A stretch of 64,000 bases of DNA from an uncultured Candidatus Melainabacteria bacterium (GTDB lineage: Bacteria > Cyanobacteriota > Vampirovibrionia > Gastranaerophilales > Gastranaerophilaceae), in assembly GCA_934667125.1 (NCBI GenBank), contig CAKULF010000001.1, positions 62,001 to 126,000 on the forward strand, in the 5' to 3' direction. Below are positions 1-6,645 of the stretch, one piece after another. Both the position numbers and the translations under genes were made by a program. Below the pieces are notes generated by a model. It saw only the letters and a list, made by a program, of their open reading frames with translations, ran no database searches and was not told the origin of the DNA. Position 1 is the first letter of the stretch; each line of letters starts with the position of its first letter.

Positions 1-1128
1 TGCGGAATTAATTCTCTTTTGGCTCGTTTATTGTTGCAAGGAACAAAAAAATATTCCGCTTCCGAATTGGCTCTTGAATTTGAAAACGAATGTATTGACG
101 TATCATTCAAGGCAAAACAAGACTATATCAAGGCGAGTCTTGTGTTTTTGAATGAAGATTTTAATAAAGCAATGGATTTAGTTAAGGAATTATTGTTAAA
201 TTCAACTTTTGATGATTTTGAAAAAGAAGTTTTTAAACTTAAAGGCGAAATTATTTCAGACCTTGATAGCCCAAGATGTAAGCTGACAGACGCTTTTATT
301 AAAAATTTATACAAAAACCATCCTTATGGTTCATCTCACACAAAAATCTTAGAAAATATTGACAATATCACAAAACAAGATATTATCGACGCTCATCAAA
401 CTATGTTAAACAATGCCGCAGCGGTTGTTTTGGTTGGTGATTATGAAAATCAGGAAGATATTTTAAAATATTTTGAAGAACATTTTTCTTTTATGGCAAC
501 TAAAGATGTTGCAGATAACATTCCCGACGCCTTTAGAAATAATATAACGCAAGATGAATACGTTTGGGTTACAAAAAATGACGCTTCTCAAGCCCAAATT
601 CTTCAAGGTTGGCTGATTGAAAGCTTTAACACTCCATTGTGTGCTAAAATTTCTGTTATGAATAATATTTTAGGCTGTGCAGGTCTATCCAGTCGTTTGT
701 TTGTTAATTTAAGAGATAAACAAGGGCTTGCATATACTGTTAGAAGCCAATACGAAACGCTTTTGCATAGTGGCGTGTTTAATATGTATATTGGAACGAC
801 TCCAAAGAATATTAAAAAATCTTTGCTTGGTTTTCAAGATGAGCTTGAAAAATTGGCTAATTCTTATCCGACGGATGAAGAGCTTAAAGGGGCAAAGGAA
901 AATATTAAAGGCAGATTGAAATATTTTACTCAAAATAACTCTCAAATAGCTTCAAATGACGGTTTTAATTTCATTATGGGATTAGGTTTACATTATGATG
1001 AATTGTTTTTAGACGATGTTAACAATGTCACAAAGGAAGATGTTTCAAATATGGCTAAAAAACTTTTATCTATGCCAAAACTTGTTACAATCGTTGCTCC
1101 GGACGAATTTAAAAATCAAATTGAATAA
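1..1128 (+). CDS. M16-family peptidase-like protein, 5' end outside window
   Basis: The reading frame is open from base 1, so the gene starts upstream and only about 375 C-terminal residues are seen. The region just inside the window reads NSLLARLLLQGT, the place where active M16 peptidases carry the zinc motif HxxEH after a similar hydrophobic/GT pattern; no HxxEH is visible. The remainder has the M16 C-terminal layout (M16_C, PF05193), with FNKAMDLVKELLLN early and LSSRLFVNLRDKQGLAY about two thirds along. Such Zn-lacking copies usually pair with an active subunit, which would be expected just upstream. A TTG at 19 is a possible internal start but has no ribosome site. It ends 31 nt before argS on the same strand. 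Family assignment is good; whether it is catalytic cannot be judged from this part. Confidence 0.8.
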   Translation, partial: CGINSLLARLLLQGTKKYSASELALEFENECIDVSFKAKQDYIKASLVFLNEDFNKAMDLVKELLLNSTFDDFEKEVFKLKGEIISDLDSPRCKLTDAFIKNLYKNHPYGSSHTKILENIDNITKQDIIDAHQTMLNNAAAVVLVGDYENQEDILKYFEEHFSFMATKDVADNIPDAFRNNITQDEYVWVTKNDASQAQILQGWLIESFNTPLCAKISVMNNILGCAGLSSRLFVNLRDKQGLAYTVRSQYETLLHSGVFNMYIGTTPKNIKKSLLGFQDELEKLANSYPTDEELKGAKENIKGRLKYFTQNNSQIASNDGFNFIMGLGLHYDELFLDDVNNVTKEDVSNMAKKLLSMPKLVTIVAPDEFKNQIE

Positions 1129-1159
1129 AAAATTATTTTTGTACTAGAATGTAGGTATT

Positions 1160-2851
1160 ATGTTAAAGAATTATTTTATAGATATTACAAAAAATGCAAT
1201 TAATGAAGCGATTAAGGCAAATGAACTTGGCGAAACTAAGGAAATAGGTTTCGACCTTGTTTGCGATAGCCCAAAAAATAAAGATTTTGGCGATTTAGCG
1301 ATTAATATTTCGGCTTTAGCAAGAAGTGCCAAGATGGCGCCGCCTGTTATAGCTCAAATTGTTGCTAAACACATTAACCAAGATAATTTTAGCGTTAATA
1401 CCGTAGCAGGTTTTATCAATTTTAAAATCGAAAAAGAATTTTTAAATAAAATCATAAATGATATTTTATCTAAAAAAGATGATTACCTTAAAACTAACGT
1501 TGGAAAAGGCGAAAAGGTTAATATTGAATATGTTAGCGCTAATCCGACTGGTCCTTTTCATATAGGTCATGGTAGATGGGCAGCGCTTGGTTCAGCTCTT
1601 GCAAACATTATGAAATATGACGGGTATGATGTTTTTCAAGAATTTTATATAAATGACGCTGGAAATCAAATTAATAAATTGGGTAAATCCCTTGAAATTC
1701 GTGTTCGTCAGCTTCAAGGCGAAGATATTGAAATGGAAGAGGGGCTATATCCTGGGGAATATTTGATAGAGTGCGCAAAACGTTATATTCAAGATAACAA
1801 AGGCTTAAATTATGCAGATTTTGCCAAAGCTGATATGTTAAGATTGCAAAAAGAGCTTCTTGATCGCTTCGGAACACATTTTGACTTGTTTTTCTCTGAA
1901 TTATCATTATATAAGGATAATGAAGTTGAAAAATGTATGGAAAGTTTGAAAGCTTCAGGCAAAATCTATGAAAAAGACGGCGCTACTTGGTTTAGAAGCT
2001 CCGACTATACAGATGATCAAGATAGAGTTTTAGTTAAAACCGATGGCAAAAATACATATCTAACGGCCGATATAGCGTATCATAAGAACAAATTAGATAG
2101 AGGTTTTGACCGCTTGATTAATATTTGGGGTGCAGACCACCACGGATATATCCCAAGAATGCGTGCTGCAATTGACGCTCTTGGCTATGATTCATCTAAA
2201 ATGGAAGTTTTGTTAGGTCAATTGGTTAATTTAATTCAAGATGGCGAACAACAACGCATGGGAAAACGTAAAAAAATGGTTACGTTGGATGAACTTGTTG
2301 ATGAAGTTGGAGTTGACGCTACAAGATTTTGGATGTTAATGCGCTCAGCTGATACTACAATCGATTTTGATATCGACCTTGCTAAATCTCAATCCGATAA
2401 AAATCCTGTGTTTTATGTTCAATATGCACATGCTAGAGCATGCTCAATTTTAAGAAAAGCAGTTGAAAAAAGGCTTGATGTCGATAATAAAACCGAGCTT
2501 GAACCATTGTTTAACCAAGCTGAATTGGATGAATTTTATAAAAATGCTGATATTAAACCAATGTTTGAAAATTTATCAGCCGAACAATTTGAAGCTGTTA
2601 AAGCTTTGATTTTAAAAATGGAAGAGGGAAAATCTTTGTTAGTTAATGCGGTTAAATATCGTGCGCCATATATGGTTTGCAAATATTTAACAGAATTAGC
2701 AAATACTTTCCATCATTTTTATAATTTTACAAGAGTTTTATCTGATGATAAAAAAGATAGTTTGATGAAACTTGCTCTAGTTAACTGTTTTAGGATAATT
2801 ATGGCAAAAATGTTAAACTTAATCGGATTATCTGCTCCTGAAAAAATGTAG
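1160..2851 (+). CDS. argS: arginyl-tRNA synthetase
   Basis: Class I aminoacyl-tRNA synthetase charging tRNA-Arg in the cytoplasm. The N-terminal Add-1-like domain (about 1-100) precedes the signature NPTGPFHIGHGR, with HIGH at residues 134-137. The KMSK loop is degenerate (KRKKMVTLDEL near 371), as is usual in ArgS. The C-terminal third has the DALR anticodon-binding domain ending in LSAPEKM. At 563 residues it matches the family. The ATG at 1160 has a weak TAGGTA site upstream, and a TAGAAT -10-like hexamer lies 9 nt before it. It is followed directly by the tRNA-Ile promoter. Confidence 0.97.
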   Translation: MLKNYFIDITKNAINEAIKANELGETKEIGFDLVCDSPKNKDFGDLAINISALARSAKMAPPVIAQIVAKHINQDNFSVNTVAGFINFKIEKEFLNKIINDILSKKDDYLKTNVGKGEKVNIEYVSANPTGPFHIGHGRWAALGSALANIMKYDGYDVFQEFYINDAGNQINKLGKSLEIRVRQLQGEDIEMEEGLYPGEYLIECAKRYIQDNKGLNYADFAKADMLRLQKELLDRFGTHFDLFFSELSLYKDNEVEKCMESLKASGKIYEKDGATWFRSSDYTDDQDRVLVKTDGKNTYLTADIAYHKNKLDRGFDRLINIWGADHHGYIPRMRAAIDALGYDSSKMEVLLGQLVNLIQDGEQQRMGKRKKMVTLDELVDEVGVDATRFWMLMRSADTTIDFDIDLAKSQSDKNPVFYVQYAHARACSILRKAVEKRLDVDNKTELEPLFNQAELDEFYKNADIKPMFENLSAEQFEAVKALILKMEEGKSLLVNAVKYRAPYMVCKYLTELANTFHHFYNFTRVLSDDKKDSLMKLALVNCFRIIMAKMLNLIGLSAPEKM

Positions 2852-2880
2852 TTGACATTAAATTTTGTTCTTGTTAATAT
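2852..2880 (+). promoter_or_regulatory. promoter of tRNA-Ile
   Basis: TTGACA (2852-2857), a 17-nt spacer and TAATAT (2875-2880), starting immediately after the argS stop codon. The predicted start of transcription, about 2887, lies some 20 nt before the mature tRNA. Confidence 0.6.
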
Positions 2881-2908
2881 AATCTAGCAAGCGAAAGCAA
2901 AGCATTAA

Positions 2909-2985
2909 GGGCTATTAGCTCAGGTGGCTAGAGCGCACCCCTGATAAGGGTGAGGTCCTTGGTTCGAGTCCAAGATGGCCCACCA
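2909..2985 (+). tRNA. tRNA-Ile (anticodon GAT)
   Basis: The acceptor stem GGGCTAT pairs with ATGGCCC (one U-G pair), followed by discriminator A and an encoded CCA at 2983-2985. The anticodon loop reads CTGATAA (GAT, Ile), and the T arm contains GGTTCGAGTCC. The tRNA is 77 nt, stands alone between argS and a terminator, and is not part of an rRNA operon here. Confidence 0.97.
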
Positions 2986-2986
2986 T

Positions 2987-3017
2987 AAAAGAGAGTACAA
3001 CTTAAGTACTCTCTTTT
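2987..3017 (+). terminator. intrinsic terminator after tRNA-Ile
   Basis: A perfect 12-bp stem, AAAAGAGAGTAC (2987-2998) with GTACTCTCTTTT (3006-3017), with a 7-nt loop; the T-rich run is part of the descending arm. It begins two bases after the encoded CCA. Confidence 0.85.
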
Positions 3018-3099
3018 ATTTTGCAAAATTTTTATTAACTAGCAAAAAATTTTTTTATGCGTTTTGTATTGTCGTAAGAGAAAAATTTTGAGGTAAATT

Positions 3100-3951
3100 A
3101 TGTTAAAAGTTTCATCTGTAAATCACTATACACCATCGTTTAAAGCAAATAACAATAAATCTACAGGATATTTTACTAAATTTGGTTATATCGCTCCTGA
3201 TAGTTTTGTTTCTTCAAGTAAACAAGGTATTAAAGTCGTTCCAAACGCTAAAATTGCTAATTTAGGTATTTTAGGAAAAACTGCTATAAAAGATGATGAA
3301 ACATTTTTCATTCCAAATAATATTCAATCAATCGTTAAAAGAAGTGAAAAAGCTTATGCTCACGCTGAACAATTAATCGGTGAATCTATGTCGAAAATCA
3401 ATGAGGCTGTAGATTTTGAGGATGGCAAAAAAGTTCTTGAAGAATTTTCAACAGGTAAAAAACCTGAATTATTAAGAAAAACAACTGTTTATCCTGATGG
3501 AGCAATTTTAATTGATGATGTTAAATCTAAAACAAGAGTTGTAAGAGATGAATTTACAACAGATGTTTCGCTTGGTGTTGATTATAATCATGTCGCTTAT
3601 GATTCAATTTGGTCAAGGGAAACATTTGGCTTTAACGGTGATAAATTGTGCGGCTATATGTCTGATGTTCAAACATATTTTGATGACAAAGGTGTTGAAG
3701 CTAGCGAATATATGGGAATAGTTGATAATCAATTAAGAGAATATGCTAACGACTATAAGCAATCGTTTAATGGCGATTCTGCGGTTGGTAAAATTGCATT
3801 TTTAGATAAGAAAGGTCAAATCCGCAATTATTATAAAGATTATATGACTTATTATGACGGTGCTATGTCTGCCCGTGTTGCGTATGATATTAAAGATGGC
3901 GCAATCGCAAGTTGTACAAAGGATTATATCGAATTATCAGACGTGGAATAA
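3100..3951 (+). CDS. hypothetical protein, 283 aa
   Basis: I do not recognise the family. The protein is hydrophilic, has no signal peptide and no membrane segment, and contains a charged region rich in Asp and Lys. The N-terminus has a short PSFKANNN stretch, then a sequence of alternating beta-like segments (for example YPDGAILIDDVKSKTRVV, then DYNHVAYDSIWSRETFGFNG). The ATG follows TTGAGGTAAATT, a good ribosome site. The gene is monocistronic: the tRNA-Ile terminator lies upstream and a separate promoter lies downstream. It looks like a cytosolic or unconventionally secreted lineage-specific protein; no function is assigned. Confidence 0.75.
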   Translation: MLKVSSVNHYTPSFKANNNKSTGYFTKFGYIAPDSFVSSSKQGIKVVPNAKIANLGILGKTAIKDDETFFIPNNIQSIVKRSEKAYAHAEQLIGESMSKINEAVDFEDGKKVLEEFSTGKKPELLRKTTVYPDGAILIDDVKSKTRVVRDEFTTDVSLGVDYNHVAYDSIWSRETFGFNGDKLCGYMSDVQTYFDDKGVEASEYMGIVDNQLREYANDYKQSFNGDSAVGKIAFLDKKGQIRNYYKDYMTYYDGAMSARVAYDIKDGAIASCTKDYIELSDVE

Positions 3952-3968
3952 TTTTTCATTCGGCTAAT

Positions 3969-3996
3969 TTTACAAATTATAAGTTTGTGATATTAT
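3969..3996 (+). promoter_or_regulatory. promoter placing the start codon at +1 (leaderless mRNA)
   Basis: TTTACA (3969-3974), a 16-nt spacer and TATTAT (3991-3996). The -10 hexamer ends six bases before the ATG at 4003, so transcription should begin at or next to the start codon. No ribosome-binding site is visible. Confidence 0.5.
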
Positions 3997-4002
3997 ACTG
4001 CT

Positions 4003-4377
4003 ATGAAAAAATTAATTAAATTTATTTTATTAATATTTTTCTTGTTTAATTGCTATATAGCAAACGCTGCTGTAGTTGTTGACGATTTTGTTTTAGAAAA
4101 TTCAGCCCATAAAATAGAGTATTTTTCTACAAAACAAAATCAAGAAACTATTGGAATTTCAAACAAACATGATAATTTTGTAATCAAAAACGAAGAAAAT
4201 TCTTCAATTTCCACAAGTTGCGCTCAAAATAATGGTTTTGCAAGAGGCGGTGCCGGATATTTTTCAAAATTATCTTTAGATGATTATTTTAATTTAATTT
4301 CAAATATTTCTTTCTATCGAATAAAACATAGTATTTCTCCACTATTTGCTTATTCGATTTCAACTCGTGCTCCTTAA
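4003..4377 (+). CDS. small secreted hypothetical protein, 124 aa
   Basis: The N-terminus is a clear Sec signal peptide: MKKLIKF, a hydrophobic core LLIFFLFNCYI, and a probable signal peptidase I site after ANA (about residue 22). The mature part is roughly 100 residues, Ser/Asn-rich, with one Cys and a short Gly-rich patch GFARGGAGYF. No known domain is recognised. The gene appears leaderless because the -10 box sits six bases upstream and there is no Shine-Dalgarno sequence. It is monocistronic; an 8-bp stem-loop follows at 4402-4421. Confidence 0.7.
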   Translation: MKKLIKFILLIFFLFNCYIANAAVVVDDFVLENSAHKIEYFSTKQNQETIGISNKHDNFVIKNEENSSISTSCAQNNGFARGGAGYFSKLSLDDYFNLISNISFYRIKHSISPLFAYSISTRAP

Positions 4378-4401
4378 TAAAGTGTCAAAATAATTTAAAA
4401 G

Positions 4402-4421
4402 CTTCTTAAATTTTTAAGAAG
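4402..4421 (+). terminator. stem-loop between two genes, weak terminator candidate
   Basis: CTTCTTAA (4402-4409) pairs with TTAAGAAG (4414-4421) across a 4-nt loop. No T-run follows, so it may be a weak terminator of the secreted-protein gene or a 5' structure of the next operon. Confidence 0.35.
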
Positions 4422-4452
4422 TCTGGTTTGATACACTAAAAAGGAAGAAAAT

Positions 4453-4692
4453 ATGGAAAATGTTATGACAGGTCTTGTCGTAATGGTAATCGGGATGGCA
4501 GTTGTATATGCTTTTTTGACTATCATGATTTTAGTTATGAATTTATCTGCAAAAGCAATACAAATCTTAAATAAATATTTCCCAGAACCAATCGAAGAAA
4601 AAAAGACTACTAAGAAAAAAGTTAAAACAGATGAATCGGATATTGCAATTGCTATTGCGCTTGCTTTTCAAAAGGAGCGTGAAAAATGCTAA
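4453..4692 (+). CDS. OadG-like (sodium-pump decarboxylase gamma) small membrane protein
   Basis: A 79-residue protein with one N-terminal membrane helix (about residues 4-29, GLVVMVIGMAVVYAFLTIM) followed by a cytoplasmic tail with a Lys-rich segment EEKKTTKKKVK. This is the layout of the OadG/gamma subunit of Na+-translocating decarboxylases, where the helix anchors the complex and the tail binds the carboxyltransferase. AAGGAAGAAAAT precedes the ATG. The stop codon overlaps the start of the downstream transporter (4686-4692), so the two are translationally coupled. No decarboxylase alpha or beta subunit is in the window, so here it may serve the transporter instead; that is inference. Confidence 0.65.
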   Translation: MENVMTGLVVMVIGMAVVYAFLTIMILVMNLSAKAIQILNKYFPEPIEEKKTTKKKVKTDESDIAIAIALAFQKEREKC

Positions 4693-6002
4693 ACTTTATC
4701 CAACAAAATAGTGTGATGATATCAGCTTTTATTTTGATTTTGTCATACGTTTTTATAGCAACGGAAAAAATCCCAAAAGTTACAATCGCTCTTCTTGGCG
4801 GCGCAATTACAATCATATTGGGGCTTGTAAGCCAATCTAAAATGATAGATGGCGCTATAAATCCGCATTATTTTATAAATTTTGTCGATTTTAACGTAAT
4901 ATTTTTACTTGTTTCAATGATGATAATAGTTAATATTACGACAAGAAGCGGGGTTTTTAATTGGATAGCTAATGAATTGTTGAAATTCACAAAAGGTCAT
5001 CCTGTTGCAATATTGGCGGTTTTGGGCTTGTTTACCGCAATAGTTAGTGCATTTTTAGATAATGTTACAACTGTTATATTGATTATGCCTGTTACGTTTT
5101 TTATTGCTAAAAATCTTGAAATTAATCCAATTCCTTTCTTGTTGACTGAAATTTTTTCATCAAACATCGGAGGAACGGCTACTTTGATTGGTGATCCGCC
5201 AAATATCATCATCGGAAGTGCTGCTGGCTTTACTTTCATGGATTTTATATACAACTTGACCCCTGTAATTGCTGTAATTCTTGTTTTAACGATTATTCTT
5301 TTGATGTTGCTATTTAAAAAAGATTTAAAAGCAACAGAGGAAAAAATGCACGCTGTAGCTAATATAGATAACTCTAAAACAATCACCGATAAAAACCTTA
5401 TGATTAGGTCTATGACTGTTTTAGCGCTTGTTATTCTTGGTTTTATAACTCACGATATGACACATATTGAAACTTGCATTGTTGCTATGCTTGGTGCAAG
5501 TTTCTTATTATTATTTGAAAAACCAACCGATATTTTAAGAGATGTTGAATGGAATACGATATTTTTCTTCATTGGCTTATTTATCATAATAGGCGGAGTT
5601 GAAGCCTCTGGCGGCATTAAGCTAATGGCGGATTGGATTTTATCTGTTACGCAAGGTTCAAAAGAAATGGCTTCAATGCTTATTCTTTGGGCATCAGGCG
5701 TTATATCAGGTATAATCGACAATATTCCTTACACAGCTACAATGTCACCTATGCTTGTTGAAATTGAAAAAACAATGGGCGCTGATTATACTTTACCTTT
5801 GTGGTGGTGCTTATCTTTGGGTGCTTGTCTTGGCGGAAATATGACAATGATTGGGGCTGCTGCTAATGTTATTGTGTCTGAATCTGCTGCTAAAGTTGGT
5901 CACAAAATTGAATTTTTAAAGTTTATGAAATATGGAGTTGTTGTCGTTTTAATTTCTTTAACGGTAAGTTCTTTTTACATTTACTTTAAATTTTTAAGAT
6001 AA
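4686..6002 (+). CDS. NhaD/ArsB-type ion transporter (IT superfamily)
   Basis: A 438-residue integral membrane protein with about eleven hydrophobic segments in two repeats. The signature segment NIGGTATLIGDPPNIIIGSA (near 160-180) and its echo in the second half (LGACLGGNMTMIGAAANVI) are the paired hairpin motifs of the ArsB/NhaD/CitM class of the IT superfamily. Na+/H+ exchange (NhaD) is the most likely activity, but divalent anion or arsenite export cannot be excluded. Its start overlaps the OadG-like gene by 7 nt, and a 39-codon membrane gene follows after 10 nt; the three form one operon closed by a strong terminator. Confidence 0.85.
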   Translation: MLNFIQQNSVMISAFILILSYVFIATEKIPKVTIALLGGAITIILGLVSQSKMIDGAINPHYFINFVDFNVIFLLVSMMIIVNITTRSGVFNWIANELLKFTKGHPVAILAVLGLFTAIVSAFLDNVTTVILIMPVTFFIAKNLEINPIPFLLTEIFSSNIGGTATLIGDPPNIIIGSAAGFTFMDFIYNLTPVIAVILVLTIILLMLLFKKDLKATEEKMHAVANIDNSKTITDKNLMIRSMTVLALVILGFITHDMTHIETCIVAMLGASFLLLFEKPTDILRDVEWNTIFFFIGLFIIIGGVEASGGIKLMADWILSVTQGSKEMASMLILWASGVISGIIDNIPYTATMSPMLVEIEKTMGADYTLPLWWCLSLGACLGGNMTMIGAAANVIVSESAAKVGHKIEFLKFMKYGVVVVLISLTVSSFYIYFKFLR

Positions 6003-6012
6003 GGAAAATTTT

Positions 6013-6132
6013 ATGAACGATGACGATAAAGAATTTTATAGCGATATAAAAGGCACAGGTCCAATCAGTTCGATTATTTTTTCGATAGTTACGGTTGTTC
6101 TTATGTGGTTTGTATCGAATTTAGTACACTAA
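6013..6132 (+). CDS. 39-aa single-pass membrane protein
   Basis: A short reading frame of 40 codons. The protein begins MNDDDKEFYSDIKGTGP and continues with one hydrophobic helix (about residues 18-38, ISSIIFSIVTVVLMWFVSN). AAGGAAAATTTT immediately upstream is a good ribosome site, and the gap to the transporter stop is 10 nt. It ends two bases before a perfect terminator stem, which supports it as the last gene of the OadG-like/transporter operon. It may be a small accessory subunit. No homology claim is made. Confidence 0.7.
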   Translation: MNDDDKEFYSDIKGTGPISSIIFSIVTVVLMWFVSNLVH

Positions 6133-6157
6133 AAGAGGGGTTTTTACCCCTCTTTTT
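6131..6157 (+). terminator. intrinsic terminator of the ion-transporter operon
   Basis: AAAAGAGGGG (6131-6140), loop TTTTTA, CCCCTCTTTTT (6147-6157). The first bases overlap the stop codon of the 39-aa gene. Confidence 0.9.
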
Positions 6158-6174
6158 AATATCTTTGTGCGAAA

Positions 6175-6211
6175 TTATTATTGATGATGTGGTAAACATC
6201 GTCAATAATAA
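6175..6211. repeat. 15-bp inverted repeat
   Basis: TTATTATTGATGATG (6175-6189) and CATCGTCAATAATAA (6197-6211) form a 15-bp stem with a single G-U/mismatch position and a 7-nt loop. It has no T-run and lies between a terminator and the 3' end of the convergent XRE gene. A second small hairpin, GCAATC/GATTGC (6265-6279), lies in the same 150-bp gap. Function unknown. Confidence 0.5.
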
Positions 6212-6308
6212 TGTAGACCTTTAATGACCGCCGTTGCGACTAAAGCGTGAGCGACAGGAGCGTAGCAATCTTTGATTGCACAGGCGGAATGCGATAGCCA
6301 GAGTTTAT

Positions 6309-6581
6309 TTACTCTTCTTCAATCTTAAAATCTTTACCTAAATCTTTTTCTAAAATCTTAATTAAATCTGATAATTTAATTTCAAGGGCTTCTGAAATTT
6401 TCCACAACGTTGTAAATTTGCAATCTATTAAGCCGTTTTCAATTCTGCTTAAATTTCCTTTATCAATATCAAATTGATAGGCTAATTTCGTGCATGACAA
6501 GCTTTTTGAGGTTCTTAAATGCTTTAATAATCCCCCCAATTTTTTAGTTAATTGTAATGATTTTTCATTATTACGTTGCAT
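6309..6581 (-). CDS. XRE-family transcriptional regulator (cassette A)
   Basis: A 90-residue helix-turn-helix protein. The HTH covers roughly residues 14-68 (LGGLLKHLRTSKSL, LAYQFDIDKGNLSRIENG). The open frame runs further 5' but the start is placed at the ATG at 6581 (MQRNNEKS), because the longer form would overlap the divergent prepilin gene, and a TATTAT -10 hexamer ends six bases upstream of this ATG with no ribosome site: a leaderless start. The tail is acidic (KDFKIEEE). It is divergent from the prepilin gene at 6646 with a palindrome between them, so it probably represses itself and the prepilin gene. This arrangement recurs at 33.4 kb and 38.7 kb. Confidence 0.85.
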   Translation of the reverse strand: MQRNNEKSLQLTKKLGGLLKHLRTSKSLSCTKLAYQFDIDKGNLSRIENGLIDCKFTTLWKISEALEIKLSDLIKILEKDLGKDFKIEEE

Positions 6582-6604
6582 ACATACATAATAGCTGTTA
6601 TAAT
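6576..6604 (+). promoter_or_regulatory. promoter of the cassette A prepilin gene
   Basis: TTGCAT (6576-6581, covering the start codon of the divergent XRE gene), a 17-nt spacer and TATAAT (6599-6604). The XRE gene's own -10, TATTAT on the minus strand (6588-6593), lies inside this promoter, so the two promoters overlap face to face. Confidence 0.65.
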
Positions 6605-6614
6605 TTTTTATGTA

Positions 6615-6630
6615 GTTGTATACATACAAC
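6615..6630. promoter_or_regulatory. palindromic operator candidate, 7-2-7
   Basis: GTTGTAT-AC-ATACAAC is a perfect inverted repeat with 7-bp arms and a 2-bp centre. It lies just after the predicted start of prepilin transcription (about 6611) and in the -35 region of the divergent XRE gene, where a bound repressor would block both. A palindrome of the same geometry but different sequence lies in cassette B. Confidence 0.6.
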
Positions 6631-6645
6631 AAAGAAAGGATAATT

